Shown: positions 1 to 6,832 of the stretch, one piece after another
Layout of the letters: the number at the start of each line of letters is the position of its first letter
How positions within the stretch are numbered: the first letter of the stretch is position 1
Source: Crocinitomicaceae bacterium
Lineage (GTDB): Bacteria; Bacteroidota; Bacteroidia; Flavobacteriales_D; Crocinitomicaceae
Assembly: GCA_017984635.1 (NCBI GenBank)
Contig: JAGNZC010000018.1
Span: forward strand, 1 to 51,609
DNA length: 51,609 bases
Reading direction: 5' to 3'
Position numbers and translations under genes: made by a program
The notes under the pieces: generated by a model
Told to the model about the DNA's origin: nothing
The model's input: only the letters and a program-made list of their open reading frames with translations
Databases searched by the model: none

Positions 1-456
1 TCCAATCGTCACATTATCACCGATAAAAGCATTCGGATAGATTGAGACATTGTTTCCAATTACAGCATTCTCTCCAATGTATGCAAAAGCGCCAACATAC
101 ACATCGTTTCCAATTTTTGCTGATTCAGCGATGAAGGAAGGTTGTTCAATTTTTGGTTGCTTTTTGCTCATGTTGTTGTAGAGCTCCAATAATTTAGCAA
201 AGCAAGCATAAGCATCGTCAACTTTAACCAGTGTCAATGACTCAGGAAGTACTTTTGTAGGTTCAAACGTTTTATTTACAATACAAATACTTGAAGCAGT
301 TGTATAGATAAATTCTTCATATTTAGAATTTGATAAAAATGAAAGGGCATTGGTTTGACCTTCTTCAATTTTTGCAAGGGTTGAAACAGTTACCGTTGGA
401 TTACCTACGACTTCACCATTTAATAAACCTGCAATTTGCTCTGCTGAAAATTCCAT
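1..456 (-). CDS. lpxD: LpxD, UDP-3-O-acylglucosamine N-acyltransferase (partial, N-terminal part)
   Basis: The first 152 residues are in the window; the C-terminal part lies beyond position 1. LpxD adds the N-linked hydroxyacyl chain to UDP-3-O-acylglucosamine in lipid A synthesis. The N-terminal half (MEFSAEQIAGLLNGEVVGNP onward) is the typical LpxD uridine-binding domain. It is followed by the start of a left-handed beta-helix with hexapeptide repeats such as IGNDVYVGAFAYIGENAVIG. The ATG at 454-456 matches the usual LpxD start. Family identity is clear from domain order. The gene is cut only by the window edge, so no defect is implied. Confidence 0.93.
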   Translation of the reverse strand, partial: MEFSAEQIAGLLNGEVVGNPTVTVSTLAKIEEGQTNALSFLSNSKYEEFIYTTASSICIVNKTFEPTKVLPESLTLVKVDDAYACFAKLLELYNNMSKKQPKIEQPSFIAESAKIGNDVYVGAFAYIGENAVIGNNVSIYPNAFIGDNVTIG

Positions 457-530
457 GAATCAAAAATATAAAAACATTACTTGCGGATTTAAGCTGATTA
501 ATACTTTTATTAACAAGCTTTTTTGAATAG

Positions 531-1232
531 TTATTTACAGTTGCTTTTAAAAGGTAAAACAAAGTCGGTAATGTTGATTTTGTTTTTATACCAAATAGCA
601 TGAGCGCCTATTAATCGGTGCTTTTTATCGTGAAATTGAATGTATTGAACGGCTTTAGGAGTAGCCTTGTAATCTGTTTTTGAGAAATCGATTGTGCTTT
701 GTTTTTTCATCAATTTCAAGATGTCAATTGGATTTACTAAGCCTAATTCGGATTGTTGACAGGTAACAAATTGAGAAGAGTCAACAAAAACTAAATTATC
801 ATCTTTGGGAAAGTGTAATATTTTTCCAGAACCTGTTGTTGTGTTTTTTACTTGAGTGGCTTTTTGCTCACTAATATGAACCTCAGAAATAAAACTCTCA
901 TCTGGTAAGGTGAAAAAGAAATGAAGTAAGCCTTTAGAATCAAACTCTTTTTCTAAATGGTACACTTTAGTTGTTCCTTTTTTTAAACTTTTTGAAAAAA
1001 CCACTTCTCCATCATTAAGAACGTTGATGATGTCTTTGTGCGTTAAATGTAATTTTTTTAATGTGCTAGCTTCTTTTTCTGGAAGTACGATCACACGGTC
1101 TAAAAAACTATTTTTAATTCGATTGGATGGTAACCAAGAACAGCCTCGGTTTTGGAAAAAGATCAATACAAAAACTAATCCAATTGAAAATCCAATTCCG
1201 TAATATTTTAAACGTCTAAATAGTGAATCCAT
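531..1232 (-). CDS. Membrane-anchored hypothetical protein (DUF4258-like, tentative)
   Basis: This is a 233-aa protein with one predicted membrane segment near the N-terminus (residues about 10-26, GIGFSIGLVFVLIFFQ) followed by a soluble part. The arrangement of a short basic start, one helix, a Cys-containing linker and a roughly 190-aa domain resembles flavobacterial proteins annotated as DUF4258, but I recognise this only loosely. It lies between lpxD and trxA on the same strand. A TATCTTTG box about 14 nt upstream of the start suggests its own promoter. No catalytic motif was recognised. Function unknown. Confidence 0.75.
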   Translation of the reverse strand: MDSLFRRLKYYGIGFSIGLVFVLIFFQNRGCSWLPSNRIKNSFLDRVIVLPEKEASTLKKLHLTHKDIINVLNDGEVVFSKSLKKGTTKVYHLEKEFDSKGLLHFFFTLPDESFISEVHISEQKATQVKNTTTGSGKILHFPKDDNLVFVDSSQFVTCQQSELGLVNPIDILKLMKKQSTIDFSKTDYKATPKAVQYIQFHDKKHRLIGAHAIWYKNKINITDFVLPFKSNCK

Positions 1233-1245
1233 GCTTTTTTTTATA

Positions 1246-1253
1246 CAAAGATA
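1246..1253 (-). promoter_or_regulatory. Candidate -7 box (TATCTTTG) for the 233-aa membrane protein
   Basis: Read on the minus strand, TATCTTTG fits the Bacteroidota -7 consensus TAnnTTTG and lies 13-20 nt upstream of the ATG at 1232. A TTTG-like -33 element is present, but its spacing (about 15 nt) is shorter than the usual 19-21, so support is partial. Confidence 0.45.
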
Positions 1254-1268
1254 AGAAACGATTTAGTA

Positions 1269-1304
1269 CAAAAAAGAAAACCACCTCATGCAAATGAAGT
1301 GGTT
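1269..1304 (-). terminator. Rho-independent terminator after trxA
   Basis: On the minus strand AACCAC (1304-1299) pairs with GTGGTT (1284-1279). A CAT/ATG inner pairing encloses a small loop, and a T-rich run (TTTTCTTTTTTG) follows. It sits 22 nt past the trxA stop, so it probably ends the trxA transcript. Confidence 0.65.
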
Positions 1305-1325
1305 GACTTTTTAAATGAGATATTA

Positions 1326-1643
1326 TTACAAAAGAGCGTCTAATTTCGCTGTTAATTGTGCTTTTGGAACTGCACCAACTGATTTGTCAGCGATTTCACC
1401 ATTTTTAATAAATAAAATTGTTGGAATGTTTCTTACACCAAATTGAGCTGAAACGCCTGGGTTTTGGTCAACATTAACTTTTCCAATTAATGCTTTTCCA
1501 TCATATTCTGCGCTCATTTCTTCAATTACTGGTCCGATCATTCGGCATGGTCCACACCATTCTGCCCAAAAATCAACAACTACTGGTTTGTCTGATTTTA
1601 ATACTACTTCTTCGAAGTTTGCGTCTGTAATTTCTAAAGCCAT
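1326..1643 (-). CDS. trxA: Thioredoxin
   Basis: A 105-aa protein of standard thioredoxin length, with the active site [10 protein letters not shown] (CGPC at about residues 30-33) and the conserved cis-Pro segment NIPTILF near residue 74. It reduces protein disulfides in the cytoplasm. There is no signal peptide, so it is the cytoplasmic form. It is monocistronic: about 105 bp separate it from the gene upstream, and a terminator hairpin follows. A TAATTTTA sequence about 43 nt upstream of the start could be its -7 box, but the match is weak. Confidence 0.97.
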   Translation of the reverse strand: MALEITDANFEEVVLKSDKPVVVDFWAEWCGPCRMIGPVIEEMSAEYDGKALIGKVNVDQNPGVSAQFGVRNIPTILFIKNGEIADKSVGAVPKAQLTAKLDALL

Positions 1644-1748
1644 AACTTTGTTTGTTAAATAAATAATTTGTCGTTTGACGGTTGTAAAATTAATTTAAAA
1701 ATCTTTTAATCAAGTATTTTGCCAATTATTTTTTATTGACAAATTGTC

Positions 1749-2147
1749 TTAATTATTGGCAACAATCATTTTCTTCATTGTTTTTTGATTGTCTGTTTTT
1801 AAACAATAAAAATAATTTCCATTTGGAACAGTTGTTGTATCAAAACGGATAATGTGTCCACCTTCTTTTACTGTTTTTTCAGCAATTATTTGAAGGGTTG
1901 TTAATTCATTCGTTAATAATGAAAGTTCAATAGAATGCTCTGAATTACTCGTAAAGTAAAAAGAAACTTCATTTTTAGAAGGGGTTTCTTCTAAGCCATA
2001 CAAAACACAGTAGTCTTCTTGTTTTGGTGTTCCTTTTCCCAAACGCGCTAATAATTTTTTATAGGCTATAAAAAGAATTAATAATGTAATGGAAGTTAAT
2101 AAAATTCCAATAATTACTTTACTGATTGAATAGGTCATTAATATCAT
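1749..2147 (-). CDS. Small membrane-anchored protein with a T9SS-tail-like C-terminal domain
   Basis: A 132-aa protein with one strong hydrophobic helix at residues about 8-29, followed by a linker and a domain at about 56-132. The last part (RFDTTTVPNGNYFYCLKTD, then KKMIV near the end) has the pattern of T9SS type-A sorting domains and the related FlgD-like Ig fold: a G-x-Y-F-Y strand, a turn, and a terminal K-x-hydrophobic strand. Real T9SS cargo has a cleavable signal peptide and a long passenger; here there is neither. The start overlaps the DUF493 stop by 4 nt (2144-2147), so translation is probably coupled. A second possible start (MTYS) lies three codons in. Last gene of the men operon. 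Function unknown. Confidence 0.8.
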   Translation of the reverse strand: MILMTYSISKVIIGILLTSITLLILFIAYKKLLARLGKGTPKQEDYCVLYGLEETPSKNEVSFYFTSNSEHSIELSLLTNELTTLQIIAEKTVKEGGHIIRFDTTTVPNGNYFYCLKTDNQKTMKKMIVANN

Positions 2148-2410
2148 AGTGCGATTACTCCTTTAATTTTTGCTGCTTCTTCGTATTTGTGTAGAATTGA
2201 ATCTACATCTAACATCATTTCTTTGGCACTTAAACTCATGTATTTTCCAGTTCTAGAAGGGTGTAAAACCATGTCAACACTTTCGTCAAACAATGCTGAA
2301 ACTTGAGCTACTTGTTCGTCTTCATTCGGAACAATGAATTTAAATAAATAAACATTAGGCCATTCTTGTTGGTCTAATTGAATTTTTAATTTTGCTAAGA
2401 CTTCGTCCAT
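2144..2410 (-). CDS. DUF493 family protein (YbeD-like)
   Basis: An 88-aa protein matching DUF493/YbeD in length and pattern. It has an N-terminal segment with WPNVYLFKFIVPN, a central VSALF stretch and the SRTGKYMSLSAKEMML strand-helix motif. The family has an ACT-like alpha/beta fold and is proposed to be a small regulatory protein; its ligand is unknown. Its start overlaps the preceding 200-aa gene by 16 nt and its stop overlaps the following gene by 4 nt, indicating a compact operon. Confidence 0.85.
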   Translation of the reverse strand: MDEVLAKLKIQLDQQEWPNVYLFKFIVPNEDEQVAQVSALFDESVDMVLHPSRTGKYMSLSAKEMMLDVDSILHKYEEAAKIKGVIAL

Positions 2411-2997
2411 TCTTTTTCTTTTTCATAAATCATTGTACACCGAGCTGCTTCATGTTGTAATACTGAAATAGCTTGGTTTTCGTGACTCAAATTATCTGCC
2501 AATTCTTCAAAGGTGCTCAATCCGGAAATTTTTGCGGTATTAATAGCCGCTAAAAGTTCCATTGGATCTGGTTCTTTTGACATTATGACAGAGGTTGTGT
2601 CAAAAGTAGTGTTAATTTTCCAGCAGCGATAATAGTCGGAAGCAAGTTTCATTAAATGTTCAACGAGTACTGTTATTTCTGTTGGATGTGTAGCGTTATT
2701 AATAGCTAATTTCAACTTGTTTTTCTCGAATTGAAATTGCTCAAACACACTTGAAATATCTGTGCCATTTATTGGATGGTATTCTGTCGTTGGTTTGATT
2801 TGATCTAATGGACTTTTTAAAACAGCTAATGCATGTTGCAATTGGGACAACTTTTTAAGTTTCGCACGAAAAGTCGTTTGAAGAATTGGCTTTGATACGA
2901 AAAACTGTTTGATAGTAAATACGTGTTCTTCAAAAGCATCATAGCCATCTTCTTCTGATTCAATACCTAAAATTAGTTTAGCTTCCGTAAGCGTCAT
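2395..2997 (-). CDS. Hypothetical protein, mostly helical
   Basis: A 200-aa protein that I do not recognise. There is no signal peptide, membrane helix or catalytic motif. The sequence looks mostly alpha-helical. The N-terminus (TLTEAKLILGI, then a charged helix) loosely recalls small helical domains such as J-like modules, but there is no HPD motif, so that label is not justified. The start overlaps the end of the TerC gene by 4 nt (ATGA at 2994-2997), and the stop lies inside the DUF493 gene. It is therefore almost certainly translated with its neighbours. Confidence 0.75.
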   Translation of the reverse strand: MTLTEAKLILGIESEEDGYDAFEEHVFTIKQFFVSKPILQTTFRAKLKKLSQLQHALAVLKSPLDQIKPTTEYHPINGTDISSVFEQFQFEKNKLKLAINNATHPTEITVLVEHLMKLASDYYRCWKINTTFDTTSVIMSKEPDPMELLAAINTAKISGLSTFEELADNLSHENQAISVLQHEAARCTMIYEKEKEWTKS

Positions 2998-3740
2998 TTT
3001 TCAATGCCTTTATTTTTACGCATGCGAATGTTTAAGAACTCAACGATCAATGAAAAGACCATGGCAAAGTAAATGTATCCTTTTGGTACTTCTTGATGAA
3101 ATGCTTCTGCTACTAAGATAACGCCAATTGTCACTAAGAAACTTAAAGCAATCATTTTGATAGTTGGTCGATTGTTAATGAAGTCACTGATTGGTTTCGC
3201 GAAGATCAACATAACGACCATTGATACTATGACTGCAGCATAAATAATAACCAAAGGATTCCCTCCAGTTTCTTTAGCGATTCCGTTTGTCATTCCAATT
3301 GCAGTGATGATAGAGTCTAAACTAAAAACGATATCCACTAAAACAATTTGCATGATTACAGCTCTCAATCCGCCTTTTTTAGGTGCGTGAACTTCTTCAT
3401 GTCCTTTTACACTATTGTGCATTTCAATGGTGCTTTTGTAAATTAAAAACAAACCACCCAATAATAAAACGATGCTTTGACCAGTAATTTCAATTCCATA
3501 AACATCAAACAAAGGTTTGGTCATTCCCATGATCCAGGCAACTACGCTCAGTAAAAACAAGCGAACAATTAAAGCTAAGAAAAGTCCTGTGTTTCTAGCA
3601 GAACGTTTTTGTTCACTTGGTAATTTGTCAGTAATGATACTAATGAAAATTATGTTATCGATTCCTAAAACGATTTCTAGTAAGGATAAAATCAATAAGT
3701 AAATCAAACCGTTTAAGGTAAAAAGAATTGTAAAGTCCAT
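2994..3740 (-). CDS. TerC-family integral membrane protein
   Basis: A 248-aa protein with about seven hydrophobic helices. It carries the two TerC hallmark segments with membrane-embedded acidic residues: LEIVLGIDNIIFIS near residues 21-34 and VDIVFSLDSIITAIGMT in the second half. TerC proteins are linked to tellurite resistance. In other bacteria, members (MeeY/MeeF, Alx) export manganese or metallate secreted proteins, so metal transport is the likeliest role. The gene starts on the base next to the menD stop, and its 3' end overlaps the next gene by 4 nt. A direct connection to menaquinone synthesis is not evident. Confidence 0.9.
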   Translation of the reverse strand: MDFTILFTLNGLIYLLILSLLEIVLGIDNIIFISIITDKLPSEQKRSARNTGLFLALIVRLFLLSVVAWIMGMTKPLFDVYGIEITGQSIVLLLGGLFLIYKSTIEMHNSVKGHEEVHAPKKGGLRAVIMQIVLVDIVFSLDSIITAIGMTNGIAKETGGNPLVIIYAAVIVSMVVMLIFAKPISDFINNRPTIKMIALSFLVTIGVILVAEAFHQEVPKGYIYFAMVFSLIVEFLNIRMRKNKGIEK

Positions 3741-5438
3741 TTAATTTATTTTTAATGCGTTAAAGTAGGTTGTAAGTGCTAAAGGATTTTCATCCGCAGG
3801 TGTAAAAATCTCCAATAACTTTGGGCGATTGTCTATTGAGTAAGCGAAAAAATCACTCATTTGCGCTTCTATTTCTTTTAAGGATTGTGCTGTTGAATAA
3901 TGTATGTTGAAGGATTCACACATCCCTTTTGCAGTGTGTTGGTGTTTCGCTTCAAAATATTGTTCAGTTTGTTTTGAAGTATCAGGTCCAGCAATAATTT
4001 TAAAAATACCACCACCACCATTATTAATGACAATCACACGTAAGTTTTGATTCAAATAAGAATTCCAAAAGGCATTACTGTCGTAAAAAAAGGAAACATC
4101 TCCAGTGATTAAAACATGAAGGCTTTCATGATTTGCATGAGCTGCACCAACTGCTGTACTTGAACTTCCGTCAATACCACTTGTTCCACGATTACTCCAA
4201 TAGGTAATGGATTTAATAGGATCAAAAAGTTGTGCATAACGAACGACTGAACTATTGGCTAAGTGCAAATGACAATTTTCTGGAATGAAATCTAATACCA
4301 TTTCAAAAGTTGAAACATCTGAAAATGAACATGCTTCAAAAAATAGAGGAGCTTTGTCTTGAATCAAATAATCCAATTGTTTCCATTTCGAACCAAAATT
4401 ACTCGTGTTTTTAGAATAGTTTAATTCGTTCAGCGCTTTGAAAAAATGAAAAGGATCCGCTTGAAATGAATGTGTTAAAGACTGGTAGGTATCCATGTAC
4501 GGAAACTCATAACCTATTTTCCAATGTTCAGTTGGTTTGTTTTTGCGTATAAAAGCTTTTATTTTCTTAGAAACTACTGCACCACCAATGGTAATTAATA
4601 AATCAGGTGAATAATCTAATTCCTTTGCATCATCTATTGAATTTAATGTTCGATCGATGCAGTGGATAAATGTTGAATCTATTAAATTGGACGTATTTTC
4701 TACTAACACAACAACGGATGTGTCATTTGCGAAAATCTTCAATTGTTCAAGCAATGCAGCATCCGGTTGCAATTGACCACAAATCACCATTTTTTTCGGT
4801 AATTTTAAAGCTTCTATACATGCTTTTTGTTGCTGGTTTTTCAACTGAAAATTACTTTGTTCTAACTGTATTTTTTTTGTTGAATATTGTGTAATTTCTG
4901 TTGTTTGATACAAAGGTTCATTTAACGCAATATTGAAATGAATGGGACCTTTCCAATAGCTAGAACCTTCAGAAAAAGCAGTTGAAATCTCACGTTGAAT
5001 GTACCATTGTTCTGTCGTTGATTGAACGTGTTCACTAAAGTTTGCACTGTAACGAACATGCTTTCCAAATACATTGGCTTGATCGATGGTTTGCCCATCT
5101 CCTTGATTGATCCATTCTGTAGGACGATCAGCTGTTAAAACAACTAATGGAATACATTGATAATATGCTTCTGCAACGGCAGGGAAATAATTCAATGCCG
5201 CCGAACCAGAGGTGCAAACGATGCCAATTGGTTCGTTTAGCTGTTGTGCCATTCCCAACGCAAAAAAAGCAGCGCTTCGTTCATCGTGAATAACTGTACA
5301 GTGTATCTCTGGGTGTTCGTCAAAAGCGATTACTAAAGGCGCATTGCGTGATCCTGGGGAACATACAACGTGTTTCATGCCTTGTGCAAAGCATTGCTGA
5401 ACGATTAATTGAACATTAATTTTTGAACTTGATATCAT
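3741..5438 (-). CDS. menD: MenD, SEPHCHC synthase (menaquinone pathway)
   Basis: A 565-aa thiamine-diphosphate enzyme that joins 2-oxoglutarate and isochorismate to give 2-succinyl-5-enolpyruvyl-6-hydroxy-3-cyclohexene-1-carboxylate. Visible features are the N-terminal Pyr domain with VCSPGSRNAPL and a catalytic-Glu region (CTVIHDERSAAFFALGMA), the GTSGIDGSSSTAVGAA segment, and the PP-domain ThDP/metal motif ITGDVSFFYDSNAF ending in NNGGGGIF. The length is normal. It lies 12 nt after isochorismate synthase, which makes its substrate, and abuts the terC gene, so it belongs to the same operon. Confidence 0.96.
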   Translation of the reverse strand: MISSSKINVQLIVQQCFAQGMKHVVCSPGSRNAPLVIAFDEHPEIHCTVIHDERSAAFFALGMAQQLNEPIGIVCTSGSAALNYFPAVAEAYYQCIPLVVLTADRPTEWINQGDGQTIDQANVFGKHVRYSANFSEHVQSTTEQWYIQREISTAFSEGSSYWKGPIHFNIALNEPLYQTTEITQYSTKKIQLEQSNFQLKNQQQKACIEALKLPKKMVICGQLQPDAALLEQLKIFANDTSVVVLVENTSNLIDSTFIHCIDRTLNSIDDAKELDYSPDLLITIGGAVVSKKIKAFIRKNKPTEHWKIGYEFPYMDTYQSLTHSFQADPFHFFKALNELNYSKNTSNFGSKWKQLDYLIQDKAPLFFEACSFSDVSTFEMVLDFIPENCHLHLANSSVVRYAQLFDPIKSITYWSNRGTSGIDGSSSTAVGAAHANHESLHVLITGDVSFFYDSNAFWNSYLNQNLRVIVINNGGGGIFKIIAGPDTSKQTEQYFEAKHQHTAKGMCESFNIHYSTAQSLKEIEAQMSDFFAYSIDNRPKLLEIFTPADENPLALTTYFNALKIN

Positions 5439-5450
5439 TTCAATGCAAAA

Positions 5451-6410
5451 TTACGGATTTTGCAAGATGTTGAGCAGTGTTTTGCTTTTATTTTCTGTTT
5501 CTTCCCATTCTTTTAATGGAATCGAATCTTTCGTGAAGCCTCCACCAAGATATACATAGGCTGTATCATTTTGTAATTGACAGCATCTCAAGTTGACATA
5601 TAATTGAGTTTGATTCTTAGAAATGTAACCAATTACACCTGTATAAAGCGAACGGTCGTGGGCTTCAATTTTAGTTAAATAGTTTGTTGCAACTGATTTT
5701 GGATAACCGCTCACAGCTGGTGTTGGATGTAAATTTTTGGCAATTAAAATTGGTTTAGTAGCACCAATTGGAAAGTGTAAAACAGTTCTTAAGTGCTTTA
5801 CAGGACCGGCAATAAATTCTGTTGGACCTTCGATGGAAGATGAAGAAATCGAAAGCACTTTCAATTGTTCAATGAGGTAAGAAGTGACAATGGCTTGTTC
5901 TACTTTTTCTTTGTTTTCCCATTCAGAATTATCGGTGCTTTTTTTAGTGCCAGCTAAAGCTGTTGTGGAACCCATACCATTTTCAACTACAATTAATTGT
6001 TCAGGAGAGGCGCCTAGCCAAGTGCCAAATTTTGATGATGAGATTAAATAAACAAGTGTAGAAGGATAGCGTTCACATAATTCATCAAACAATTGCTTAT
6101 AATCTGTTGTTTTAAGGTGTGCCTTTTTTATTCGTGAGTAAACAACTTTTTCTAATGAAGTTGTGTTTAATTCCGTAACAATTTTTGTGGCTACTGAAAG
6201 GTAATTTTCTTCAGTTATAACGAAAGGTTGTAAGGTTGAATGATGAAATCTTTCTTCGCTTTTAGCAGGATGAAACGCATACCATTTTTCTCCTTTAAAA
6301 TCGGAAACAACAAATGCATCTTCTGGGAAATCGTTAGTTATTTCTTCAAAAAAACCAACTGATTCATGAATAGATTGATTGGGAAAACGGTATATTAAAC
6401 AATCACCCAT
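5451..6410 (-). CDS. menF: Isochorismate synthase (chorismate-binding)
   Basis: A 319-aa chorismate-binding enzyme, on the short side for the family but with the whole catalytic half intact. It converts chorismate to isochorismate, the first committed step to menaquinone. Diagnostic segments are KVVYSRIKKAHL, FGTWLGASPEQL, the TALAGTKK segment, PTPAVSGYPKSVATNYL and EAHDRSLYTGVIGY near the C-terminus. The immediate context (MenI-like thioesterase upstream, MenD downstream) supports a menaquinone rather than a siderophore role. There is no gap to the thioesterase gene, whose stop is directly adjacent. Confidence 0.93.
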   Translation of the reverse strand: MGDCLIYRFPNQSIHESVGFFEEITNDFPEDAFVVSDFKGEKWYAFHPAKSEERFHHSTLQPFVITEENYLSVATKIVTELNTTSLEKVVYSRIKKAHLKTTDYKQLFDELCERYPSTLVYLISSSKFGTWLGASPEQLIVVENGMGSTTALAGTKKSTDNSEWENKEKVEQAIVTSYLIEQLKVLSISSSSIEGPTEFIAGPVKHLRTVLHFPIGATKPILIAKNLHPTPAVSGYPKSVATNYLTKIEAHDRSLYTGVIGYISKNQTQLYVNLRCCQLQNDTAYVYLGGGFTKDSIPLKEWEETENKSKTLLNILQNP

Positions 6411-6827
6411 TTATTTTTGAATGATTAGAACCGTTAAACGTCCTGTTGCAACCATTTTATTGGATTCATAGTCGAAAACGTCAACTTGCCATACATGCGT
6501 TTTTTTACCAGCATGAACAATTTTACCAATCGCTTTAACCATTCCACTTTTAATGCCTCCGACATGGTTTGCATTTACTTCTAAACCTACTGGATATTCT
6601 TTCTCTAAATCGAGTAATAGGGAAGAGCCCATCGAACCAATACTTTCAATCAAAGCAACACTTGCACCACCGTGCAATAAACCCATTGGTTGGTGATTGC
6701 GTGCATCAACAGGCATTGTAGAAACAAGGAAATCTTCACCTATCTCAATGCATTCAATACCTAAAGTTTCCATTAAGGTATTTTTGTTGTAGCCATTAAT
6801 AACAGCTAAAGGGATTTTTTTAAACAT
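6411..6827 (-). CDS. menI: Hotdog thioesterase, probable DHNA-CoA thioesterase (MenI-like)
   Basis: A 138-aa hotdog-fold protein strongly resembling E. coli MenI/YdiI. It has the HQPMGLLHGGASVALIESIG helix segment with the catalytic Glu at residue 61, then VGLEVNANHVGG and HVWQVDVFD. MenI hydrolyses 1,4-dihydroxy-2-naphthoyl-CoA late in menaquinone synthesis. It sits directly before isochorismate synthase and menD, which makes this assignment more likely than the PaaI-type phenylacetate role. It is only 5 nt downstream of the M1 peptidase gene, so both may share one transcript. Confidence 0.88.
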   Translation of the reverse strand: MFKKIPLAVINGYNKNTLMETLGIECIEIGEDFLVSTMPVDARNHQPMGLLHGGASVALIESIGSMGSSLLLDLEKEYPVGLEVNANHVGGIKSGMVKAIGKIVHAGKKTHVWQVDVFDYESNKMVATGRLTVLIIQK

Positions 6828-6832
6828 CTTTT

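Noticed and set aside
457..530. Search for a tRNA or small RNA between lpxD and the 233-aa gene
   Set aside because: No cloverleaf, hairpin with T tract, or promoter pair was found.
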